Assembly (NCBI RefSeq): GCF_000972705.2
Contig: NZ_LATL02000177.1
Coordinates: 1 to 43,966, forward strand
Source: Limnoraphis robusta CS-951
GTDB lineage: Bacteria > Cyanobacteriota > Cyanobacteriia > Cyanobacteriales > Microcoleaceae
Direction: 5' to 3'
Length of the DNA: 43,966 nt
Below the pieces are notes generated by a model, which was not told the DNA's origin, did not search any database, and was given only the letters and a program-made list of their open reading frames with translations. The translations under genes and the position numbers were made by a program. Shown piece after piece: positions 17,232-24,053 of this stretch. Position 1 is the first letter of the stretch. Each line of letters starts with the position of its first letter.

Positions 17232-17528
17232 TTATTGAGTGATCAGGGTTTGGATAGCAGAATTTAAGGTTTGAACGGTGCGGAAGGTTTCAGGAGTTAA
17301 TAAATCATCGGGAAAGGTAATGTTAAATTCATCTTCTAGGTCAATCATTAGATTGGTAGCCGACATAGAATCTAGCCCCAAACTATTGAGGTCTGCTTCG
17401 TCATCAATTTGGTCAATTGATTGAACGAATTTTAAATGTTCAACCATACATTCTTTGAGCTTGTTTAGGGTGTTGTTTAGGGTGTTGTTCATGGTGTTGT
17501 TCATGGTGTTGTTCATGGTGTTATTCAT
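17232..17528 (-). CDS. Acyl carrier protein with 12-bp tandem repeat at its start
   Basis: The 98-residue protein is a discrete carrier protein. LGLDSMSATNL places the phosphopantetheine serine at S54, followed by DLEDEFNITFPDDLLTPETF, the usual helix III region. The first 22 residues are MNNT repeated four times and LNNT-type units after that, encoded by six 12-bp units at 17457-17528. Four units start with ATG, so translation could begin at any of them; the first ATG has CGGAG at proper spacing and is chosen. The gene is six bases upstream of the NRPS gene and 48 bp downstream of the decarboxylase gene. It presumably holds the acyl or aminoacyl starter that the heterocyclization domain joins to cysteine. 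Confidence 0.9.
   Translation of the reverse strand: MNNTMNNTMNNTMNNTLNNTLNKLKECMVEHLKFVQSIDQIDDEADLNSLGLDSMSATNLMIDLEDEFNITFPDDLLTPETFRTVQTLNSAIQTLITQ
17457..17528 (-). repeat. Six tandem 12-bp units (ATGAACAACACC)
   Basis: Read on the minus strand, the units are ATGAATAACACC, three ATGAACAACACC, one CTAAACAACACC and a decayed CTAAACAAGCTC. Because the unit is 12 bp, changes in copy number would alter only the N-terminal length of the carrier protein and the number of start codons, never the frame. Confidence 0.85.
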
Positions 17529-17576
17529 GGTAAATTCTCCGATTTGATAATAGGTAATGAGTCAGCAAGTTTGAGT

Positions 17577-18890
17577 TTAAACGGTTAATTCTAAGTTGCG
17601 AATTCGGGTAATTTTTACATCGCTTTCTAGAGAGATTAACCGTTCATGTCCAGTTCGCAGAGCGTAACATTCTACGGGGTTTCCATTGCGTAATGCGACT
17701 TCAACAGGAGCGGGACGAGTGAGGAAAGCAACCAGACTGGCTGTTAGTCCATAAGCGCCTACATTCGGAATGGCAACAATATCACCAATACGCAGGGATG
17801 AAGGTAAGTTAGAATTGCGAGCCAAACAATCTAAAGGACTACATAAAGGCCCTACAACAAAGGTTCTTTGTTCGGAAGAAACCTCAGTTGATGTTGTTTC
17901 GTTTTCTGCCGATAGATTGTGCATAAAAACATAACCTCTGGGAATTCTTCCGAGTCCAGACATTCCGCCTAAGTGGTTAATTCCCGCATCTAAAACCACA
18001 AATCGAGACTCATCTTTTCCGGGTTTAATGTCGAGAACCGTTGCAATCAACGTCCCACTAGAAGCCGCTAGATAACGCCCAGATTCAAACCAAACCTCAG
18101 CCGATAAACTGTGATGGCGCTTGGCTAATATTTCCTCTAATCGAGGTTTCAACGTGTCTAGGGAAACACTCGAATTGAGATTCGCAAACGGCCAGGGAAA
18201 ACCACCCCCCAAGTCGATAACTTTGGGTGTAAATCCCAGTTCTACAGTCAATCTTTCTACACAGTCAATTGCTGCGGTAACAGCTTCTACGATGGTATCT
18301 TCATTGTCTAACTGAGTTCCATAATAGATGTGATACCCAACTAATTCAACGGATGAACTCAGATTTTTGAGTTGTTCTTTACCCTCGGTAAGCACTGTTT
18401 CTTCAAAGCCGAATTGTGTCGCCGTTCCGCTCATCGCCAGTCCACTTTTTAGAGGGGTAATGGGGTTAACTCTCAGCAATAAACGAACGGATTTTTGAGT
18501 CGAACGAGCGGCGTTATCAATCCGTAAAACATCAGTCCATGATTCGGCAGAAAAAGCCGTTACGCCTGTTTCCATTGCTCGGCGAATTTCTCCATCGGTT
18601 TTCCCCGGCCCACTATAGAGAATATGGTCTAAAGAAATCCCGGAATTTTGAGCGACTAACAGTTCATTTTCTGAACAAACTTCTAAACAACATCCAGCTT
18701 GACGAACTGCATTCACAATCGCCGGGAGTGGGTTGGCTTTGAGTGAATAAAAGATTTTAGCATCCGTTGGTAAGGCTTGCTGAAGGGTCTTTACTTGTCG
18801 ATCAACGCTGTCGAGATCGTAGACATAAAGCGGTGAACCAAAGCGAGAAACTAATGTGTTCCAATTTTGAACAATTTGCTGTTTTTCCAT
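17577..18890 (-). CDS. PLP-dependent decarboxylase, BtrK / exosortase-A-associated type
   Basis: The 437-residue protein is a fold-III (alanine-racemase-like) decarboxylase of the diaminopimelate/ornithine decarboxylase group. K51 in FYSLKANP would bind PLP. Other landmarks are EVCSENELL (70-78), GYHIYYGTQ (185-193), the GGG phosphate loop at 228-230, ESGR at 269-272, C350 in GPLCSPLD and Y380 in VGAYG. The GPLC-x-PLD and PAPVEV features are closer to carrier-protein-linked decarboxylases such as BtrK and to the decarboxylases found with exosortase A loci than to LysA. It lies between the ligase (52 bp upstream) and the ACP (48 bp downstream), so the substrate is probably an amino acid held on that ACP. 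A lysine-biosynthetic LysA is the alternative but does not fit the context. Confidence 0.85.
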   Translation of the reverse strand: MEKQQIVQNWNTLVSRFGSPLYVYDLDSVDRQVKTLQQALPTDAKIFYSLKANPLPAIVNAVRQAGCCLEVCSENELLVAQNSGISLDHILYSGPGKTDGEIRRAMETGVTAFSAESWTDVLRIDNAARSTQKSVRLLLRVNPITPLKSGLAMSGTATQFGFEETVLTEGKEQLKNLSSSVELVGYHIYYGTQLDNEDTIVEAVTAAIDCVERLTVELGFTPKVIDLGGGFPWPFANLNSSVSLDTLKPRLEEILAKRHHSLSAEVWFESGRYLAASSGTLIATVLDIKPGKDESRFVVLDAGINHLGGMSGLGRIPRGYVFMHNLSAENETTSTEVSSEQRTFVVGPLCSPLDCLARNSNLPSSLRIGDIVAIPNVGAYGLTASLVAFLTRPAPVEVALRNGNPVECYALRTGHERLISLESDVKITRIRNLELTV

Positions 18891-18942
18891 CGAATTAACT
18901 CCTGTTTTCTGAAGGGATAAGGGATTAAATTATGAGCAAATG

Positions 18943-20466
18943 TCAACTTTTAGTTAACAGTTTTGACGTTTTCATTTCCACGAGCATTCGGCGATCAACT
19001 TTGCCGTTATAAGTGCTAGGAAGTCGATCTAATATCTCTACAGAATCAGGAATTTTGTAGGATTCTAACACCCGACTCAGTGTTGATAAGATCATTTTTT
19101 CGCTAACATCCGATTCGCCGACTACAAATAAAGCTAAATGATCGTCAATTTGCACCACTGAAGCATCTTTAACCCCCTCAATTTCTAAAGCTGCGGTTTC
19201 AATTTCTAAGGGATGTATCCGAAATCCTCGTCGCTTAATTTGGGCATCTCGTCGTCCAACAAAATAGAGATATCCGGCTTCATCCATTTGGAAATCATCG
19301 CCCGTATATAAAGCCCGCCCAATTCCTAACGGATGAGTGCGATATCGAACCTCTGTTTCCATCGGCGCTTTCCAATATCCCAAGGCAACATGACGCCCAC
19401 AAATTACCAATTCCCCGACTTCTCCAGGAGGTAATAAATTCCCCGCTTCATCAACAATAAAAGCTTGGGTATTATCGAGGGGTCGTCCAACAGAACCGGG
19501 GTGTTTTTCTGCTTCTTCAGGCGTTAAAATTGAGACGCGCTTACATTCGGTTAATCCATACATCGGATAGATTAATCCGTTGGGTAAGATATTTTTTAAT
19601 CGCTCAATATGTTGGGGACTGAGATGAGCGCCTGTGTTCGTAATTAAGCGAATTTCGGGGAGGGTTTGTTGACGTCGTTCTAGAATTCTGATCAGGGATT
19701 CAAACAGATTAGGAATTCCCGGAAGAATAGTAATCTTTTGTTGACGTAATGTACCCAATAAAGCGGGGCCGGCAAATTCAGAACGATTAACGACTAAACG
19801 AGCGCCAACTTGTGCGGCGAGAAAGGCTTGATACAGACCGTAATCGAAGGATAAAGGGAGAAATAAACCAATCGCATCCTCTGAAGAATAACGCAGTCGA
19901 GCTTGAATTTTTTCGACAACAAACAGCACGTTATCTTGAGTGAGAACAACCCCTCGCGGAGAACCTGTTGAACCGGAAGTGTAAATAATCAGGGCGGGGT
20001 CTGTATCAATTCCATTGACTCTAAAAGCCATTTCATCAAAGGCTTGGAGAGTTTCCGTTAAAGGTTGGGGTTCAAAGTTCTTAATCGCCGCGATATCGAG
20101 TTGTAAACACCCTGAAAAACATTCACCCTTTTCTCTTGTGGTTGGGTCTAAAAATATAACCTTGGGTTCAAGTTGACTGCTAATTTTTTGCAGTGAATTT
20201 GCTGCGGTGGCTTCGTGTAAAATGGTAGCCGTTGCGCCGAGTAAATTAGCGGCAAATAAAGCGAGTACAATTTCGGGTCTATTTTGAGTAAAAATCAGAA
20301 CTCGATCCCAACGTTTCACCCCCGCAGATTCTAACTGTTTGGCAAGCTGATAAACTGTGCTGATGGCTTCTGTATAGCTATAAGACTTTTCTCCATCTAA
20401 ATAGACTTGTTCTGGCCAACGTTCTGCCGCTTTTCGGAGCAGAGAAACCAGTATTCCTTGCTTCAT
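18943..20466 (-). CDS. AMP-forming acyl/aminoacyl ligase, exosortase-A-associated type
   Basis: This 507-residue ANL-superfamily enzyme activates a carboxylic acid as the adenylate and transfers it to a thiol. YTSGSTGSPRG (162-172) is the AMP-binding P-loop, YGLTECK the A5 motif, YTGDDF the A7 motif and K489 in YNGKVDRR the catalytic lysine. The A4 segment LSFDYGLYQ keeps an aspartate at the position that contacts the alpha-amino group in amino-acid-activating domains, so an amino acid substrate is possible. The sequence resembles ligases encoded beside exosortase A and a partner decarboxylase and ACP in Proteobacteria. It is 52 bp upstream of the decarboxylase gene. It probably loads the ACP encoded at 17232-17528. 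Confidence 0.87.
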   Translation of the reverse strand: MKQGILVSLLRKAAERWPEQVYLDGEKSYSYTEAISTVYQLAKQLESAGVKRWDRVLIFTQNRPEIVLALFAANLLGATATILHEATAANSLQKISSQLEPKVIFLDPTTREKGECFSGCLQLDIAAIKNFEPQPLTETLQAFDEMAFRVNGIDTDPALIIYTSGSTGSPRGVVLTQDNVLFVVEKIQARLRYSSEDAIGLFLPLSFDYGLYQAFLAAQVGARLVVNRSEFAGPALLGTLRQQKITILPGIPNLFESLIRILERRQQTLPEIRLITNTGAHLSPQHIERLKNILPNGLIYPMYGLTECKRVSILTPEEAEKHPGSVGRPLDNTQAFIVDEAGNLLPPGEVGELVICGRHVALGYWKAPMETEVRYRTHPLGIGRALYTGDDFQMDEAGYLYFVGRRDAQIKRRGFRIHPLEIETAALEIEGVKDASVVQIDDHLALFVVGESDVSEKMILSTLSRVLESYKIPDSVEILDRLPSTYNGKVDRRMLVEMKTSKLLTKS

Positions 20467-20509
20467 AATTTTTGTTCCCGGTGATGATAAATATTGCTCG
20501 TTTGTTGGG

Positions 20510-20537
20510 AGGACTTACGCAGTTTAAAGTAAGTCCT
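20510..20537. repeat. Inverted repeat between PEP-CTERM and ligase genes
   Basis: AGGACTTAC at 20510-20518 and GTAAGTCCT at 20529-20537 are perfect 9-bp arms around a 10-base loop. No T run follows on the minus strand, so this is unlikely to be a full terminator; it may be a processing or attenuation hairpin within the operon, or an insertion-sequence end remnant. Confidence 0.5.
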
Positions 20538-20558
20538 GTACGTTAAAAACGATTACTC

Positions 20559-21224
20559 TTAGCCGAGGGTTTTTTTACGAAAAACGAGTCCGAAAATACC
20601 CAACCCCATGAATCCGAGAACAGAAGACGGTTCGGGAACTTTTACCCCTTCAAACTGGGTAATCTGACTATCAGAACAAGGGAATAAACCATCGCCTGCT
20701 GTGAGTGAACATTGACCGTTAAAAGTGGTGAGTTGCTGTTCTAATAAATCCGGCTCATCACTAGCAGGGCCGTGATAGCGAACAACCGATTGAATTTCTG
20801 CGGCAAAAGAATCAAGTAACCCATTTCCAAACAAGAGTTGTTGAGGATTATCGGGTAAATAATTTTCAGTTAAACTGGCGCTAAAATCACCGATTTCACT
20901 CGCATCAACAACATCTCCTGTTGCCCAGATTACGGAAGCTTGAACATCAGGATTAGCAAAGTCATCGACACCACAACCCTCTACACAAAATTCAGGATTG
21001 TTAAAGATTAACCACCAAACACTATAGGCACCTGGATCGAGATTTGAGGTGTTAATATTTAAGTCGAGACTATTTGAAGTTCTGTTCAGTGTGGCAACAG
21101 AATCAACAATCGGTGTCCGGGTGGGTAACTCAAAAAGGTTGCTCGTTTGTAAGGTGGCGGCTTGGGCGGGTGCAGCTAAAGAAACGCCTAAAACAACGAA
21201 AGCAGAGGTTAATTTGTTCAACAT
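20559..21224 (-). CDS. PEP-CTERM sorting-domain protein
   Basis: The ATG at 21224 (AAGGACG eight bases upstream) gives 221 residues; the open frame extends farther upstream, but that part overlaps the MFS gene. It begins with a signal peptide, MLNKLTSAFVVLGVSLAAP ending AQA, and ends with VPEPSSVLGFMGLGIFGLVF and a basic tail, the full PEP-CTERM signal that exosortases recognise. The middle is an acidic beta-rich domain with several cysteines (EFCVEGCG, NGQCSLTAG, LFPCSD) and no family I know. It sits inside the biosynthetic operon, 53 bp after the MFS gene and 92 bp before the ligase gene. No exosortase lies in this window, so it must rely on one elsewhere in the genome. The presence of a secreted anchored protein in a small-molecule operon is unusual. 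Confidence 0.85.
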   Translation of the reverse strand: MLNKLTSAFVVLGVSLAAPAQAATLQTSNLFELPTRTPIVDSVATLNRTSNSLDLNINTSNLDPGAYSVWWLIFNNPEFCVEGCGVDDFANPDVQASVIWATGDVVDASEIGDFSASLTENYLPDNPQQLLFGNGLLDSFAAEIQSVVRYHGPASDEPDLLEQQLTTFNGQCSLTAGDGLFPCSDSQITQFEGVKVPEPSSVLGFMGLGIFGLVFRKKTLG

Positions 21225-21277
21225 GATGTCCGTCCTTGTAATCAGTAATAAAGGCAGATATTGAGCGAAAAAAACAG

Positions 21278-22402
21278 TTAAGAAGATTGATGCTGCAAAG
21301 ATTTGAAACTGAGGAAACAAGCTGGCATCAACAGCAATGTTCCGGCAACAAACAAGGGTTGATAACTGTGCAAAAGTTGGAAGCAAAAAGCCATTGTCAG
21401 GGCGCCGATCGCTTGCGAACAGGCGAAAATTGAGGTAGAAATTGACCAAGCCCAGGAAAACAATTGAGTACCGAGTATTCGACGCAATTCTGCTGCGGTT
21501 AACAAGACGATCGCGGGAACACAAGCGCCTGTGAGGGTTGATCCCAGAGCGAGTAATTCAATGTGTTCAGTCGAAGCCAGTATCAACAACGCCAGGGTTT
21601 TCGAGAGGTAAGCCAGATGTAAGGCGGTTGCCGATCCGAGTCGTTTGGATAATTCTGTTGCCAGATAGGGGCCAAAGATCGCGCCCACTCCGAACAATTG
21701 CCACAACTCGTTTCCGACTTCTAAACCCAGTTCATTGCTGACATAATCACTCAAATAAACCGTTGCGGGAATGTAAGCGATCGCATCCAAGCCGTAAGCG
21801 AAAATCAGCAATTTCGGAAGGGAAACTCTAAAATCGGTGGGGGAATTTAAGGACGGCTCAGGTGATTCTGCCCAATATAAGCTTGAAGTAAACAGTCCAA
21901 AACAGAGTAAAATCATCGGAATCAACATGAATATTAGCTCTGAACGAAACTCAATCAAACTAGCAGAAATACAAGCCCCCAAACCAATCCCGCTAAACGT
22001 CCAAAATTGAGTTTGATGACGGTCTTCTGGAGTCCCCAAACTGAGGGCTAAAATTGGGCCGCTTACCATTAAACAGGCACCGAAAAAACCAAGAACACTG
22101 CGGGTTAAAAGCCAGATTCCCACCGTTGGGGATAAAGCTTCTAAAACCAGGCAAAGGCTACTCAAAAACAAACTGATTTGTAATAATCGACTCGCTTTAA
22201 GTTTTCGGAGTAGCCAGGGTGCGGTCGTGGCGCCGGCAGCATAAGCAATTAATAAGAATGCTGCGATTTTACTGGGTGCGTTGGTCGGCCATAATCCTTG
22301 ATGAACCGCTACAGCAGCCAACGGTGTAAACGCCATTCGCGCAATACCAACCCCCACAAACGTTGCACCCCCACCGATAATTCTGGCTTGGAAAAGTTTC
22401 AT
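21278..22402 (-). CDS. MFS transporter (YbfB/YjiJ-like)
   Basis: The 374-residue protein has about eleven or twelve hydrophobic segments and no large soluble domain. The N-terminal GGGATFVGVGIARMAFTPL and the TAPWLLRKL loop resemble the YbfB/YjiJ group of the major facilitator superfamily. The gene lies 39 bp after the diiron oxygenase gene and 53 bp before the PEP-CTERM gene, all in one direction. Export of the product of the neighbouring NRPS pathway is the most likely role, judged by context only. The substrate cannot be read from sequence. Confidence 0.8.
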   Translation of the reverse strand: MKLFQARIIGGGATFVGVGIARMAFTPLAAVAVHQGLWPTNAPSKIAAFLLIAYAAGATTAPWLLRKLKASRLLQISLFLSSLCLVLEALSPTVGIWLLTRSVLGFFGACLMVSGPILALSLGTPEDRHQTQFWTFSGIGLGACISASLIEFRSELIFMLIPMILLCFGLFTSSLYWAESPEPSLNSPTDFRVSLPKLLIFAYGLDAIAYIPATVYLSDYVSNELGLEVGNELWQLFGVGAIFGPYLATELSKRLGSATALHLAYLSKTLALLILASTEHIELLALGSTLTGACVPAIVLLTAAELRRILGTQLFSWAWSISTSIFACSQAIGALTMAFCFQLLHSYQPLFVAGTLLLMPACFLSFKSLQHQSS

Positions 22403-22441
22403 GCGGCTTGCCTTTTGTACTTCCGAACTTTGAGATAAGAT

Positions 22442-23353
22442 TTAGTTGAGAACTGCTGCGGGTTCAGCTAAGACGTCGGGGGTAGAAAATAAGCCTATTT
22501 TGGTGAAAAACTTAGCAGTTCCCGAGATTAATTGAGAGTTATATTGATGACGGGTCGGATGAGCGAGCAATTCTTTCCGCATCTTTCCAGGCTGTTCAAG
22601 ACCTGCATCGATATACATTTCACGTCGATACAGTTTTTGAACGGAAAGCTGCATAAAGGTTTTAACCGCAGTTTCAATTTCCAAAAGTCTTTGTTGTGGA
22701 TAGGTGTCTTTTAACTGCTGATAAAACAAGTCAACATAGAGGCGACCATAGGTAATGTGACGACCTTCATCGAGATGGTGCAACTCATTCATTTTTTGAA
22801 CAAATTGAGGTAATGTTGTATCTTTACCCATGCGGCGATTATAAAAATCAACAATTTCCTCAAAGATCAAAATCCGAGTAAATAGCATGAAGTTGGCAAT
22901 ATCAGCTTCGGGTAAATGAGCAACGGCTAAGGCTCGATCTGGATAAATTTTGCCCCCATATTGCAGACAAAATTTAGAGAAATACCACATATGTTCATTT
23001 TCTTCTGAAATTAAATGATGCAGATATTCAGAAAGAAGTTCAAAACCTGGGGTGTGTAGTCTGCTAGTCATTTCGACTAAGAGTTCACGAATTCCTGTTA
23101 CATTCAAACTGCAAAAGTTGACAAATTCCCACTGACTCAGTTCAATTTTCTGTTCTTCAGAAAGTTCATGTTCAAAGCGAGTGCCATGAATGGACATCAG
23201 ATCGAATGACATCCAAAACTTGCCTTCTTCCAGGCTTTCTGGCCAAATTAGTTCTTTAAATGGATCGTAAGGATCGGCATTCGTGGCTTTAACTAATTGA
23301 GCCAGAACTTTTTCAAATTTAGATGTATCTTGAGTTAATGCTAAGGTACTCAC
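22442..23353 (-). CDS. AurF-type diiron oxygenase, first gene of the NRPS operon
   Basis: I chose GTG at 23353 because AAAGGAAAA precedes it at ideal distance, giving 303 residues; an ATG at 23401 in frame has no such site. The helical protein carries the ligand pattern of p-aminobenzoate N-oxygenase (AurF/CmlI family): E118-x-x-H121 in EENEHMW, E165/E166 in IFEEIVDFYNRRM, and H192-x3-E196-x2-H199 in HHLDEGRH. Such enzymes use a dinuclear iron site and oxygen to oxidise amines to hydroxylamine or nitro groups, and some act on carrier-bound substrates. It leads the seven-gene operon. Oxidation of an amine made by the downstream decarboxylase is a reasonable guess; hydroxylation of a carbon is the alternative. 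Confidence 0.83.
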   Translation of the reverse strand: MSTLALTQDTSKFEKVLAQLVKATNADPYDPFKELIWPESLEEGKFWMSFDLMSIHGTRFEHELSEEQKIELSQWEFVNFCSLNVTGIRELLVEMTSRLHTPGFELLSEYLHHLISEENEHMWYFSKFCLQYGGKIYPDRALAVAHLPEADIANFMLFTRILIFEEIVDFYNRRMGKDTTLPQFVQKMNELHHLDEGRHITYGRLYVDLFYQQLKDTYPQQRLLEIETAVKTFMQLSVQKLYRREMYIDAGLEQPGKMRKELLAHPTRHQYNSQLISGTAKFFTKIGLFSTPDVLAEPAAVLN

Positions 23354-23474
23354 GAGTCTGTTTTCCTTTGTATGATGACTACAAAAAAGCTCAATTGACA
23401 TCTTGGCATTTAGAACTAGCCGCTTTATGTTGGGCTTGAATACTTAAAAAATGCTTTGATGTTCGCTTACTTTT

Positions 23475-23510
23475 ACTTATGTCTGACCCCAAATCGGTTA
23501 TGCAATTTTT
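23475..23510 (+). promoter_or_regulatory. Direct repeat copy 1, possible regulator site
   Basis: This copy reads TATGTCTG, a ten-base variable spacer and GGTTATGCAATTTT. The second copy, 236 bp away, keeps the same half-sites at the same spacing while the spacer differs, the pattern expected of a protein binding site and not of a recent duplication. Confidence 0.4.
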
Positions 23511-23710
23511 GAGATTTATTTCAAATTTATTTTTTACATTAAACCTGATTGTAAAAATCCCAAAAAATCCATGTTAATTTCCCCTGGAATGACCAGAGGT
23601 GCGATCGCTAAAATTGTGAGAATGTTGAAAACCGATCAAGCAACACAACTTAAGAAGTATTCATAAAAAGGGCAAAACTGAGTAAGTTTGACTTTAACTA
23701 ACTTGTCAGT

Positions 23711-23746
23711 ACATATGTCTGGCTTATCAGAGGTTATGCAATTTGT
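23711..23746 (+). promoter_or_regulatory. Direct repeat copy 2, possible regulator site
   Basis: This copy keeps ACATATGTCTG and GGTTATGCAATTTGT around a different ten-base spacer. It lies 358 bp upstream of the NRPS operon start and 343 bp upstream of lysC. Confidence 0.4.
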
Positions 23747-24053
23747 TATATTTTGTCTAATTTTGTATGTTGCTCCCCGTACATCAACGCCAAACCGGGT
23801 TTTTCAGTCTATCCTGATGGCAGTCGCTCACTTCAATTAAACTTGAAACTTCTACTTTGAGCTTCTTGTCGCTTCAGGATTGGTGTCATGCAACGTTCTG
23901 TATGATATCCTGTCCTCTAAAATATGGAGAGGCATCCATAGAGTCAAATCCGTTTTTGAAGGGATTCGGCTCGGAACTTAAGGGCATCTACAGATGTCCA
24001 ATGTCCCAGACTCACTTGCGATCGCATTCCATTCCCAATATTCTCAAGTTGCT

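Larger units (their letters stand above)
23402..24053. other. Divergent intergenic region upstream of NRPS operon and lysC
   Basis: This 650-bp AT-rich region contains no convincing gene. It holds a 36-bp direct repeat (23475-23510 and 23711-23746), which probably marks regulator binding sites, and one HIP1-like GCGATCGC near 23601. Promoters for both flanking operons must lie here, but I cannot place boxes with confidence. Confidence 0.5.

Noticed and set aside
17457..17528. CRISPR or origin iterons
   Set aside because: The 12-bp units are contiguous, in frame with the ACP gene and encode its N-terminus.
17577..18890. Primary-metabolism diaminopimelate decarboxylase (lysA)
   Set aside because: Operon context and the GPLC-x-PLD region favour a carrier-linked decarboxylase; lysC is divergent and not co-transcribed.
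21225..21524. Extension of the PEP-CTERM gene by 100 upstream codons
   Set aside because: That part is antisense-like shadow of the MFS gene, lies before a perfect signal peptide and has no ribosome site.
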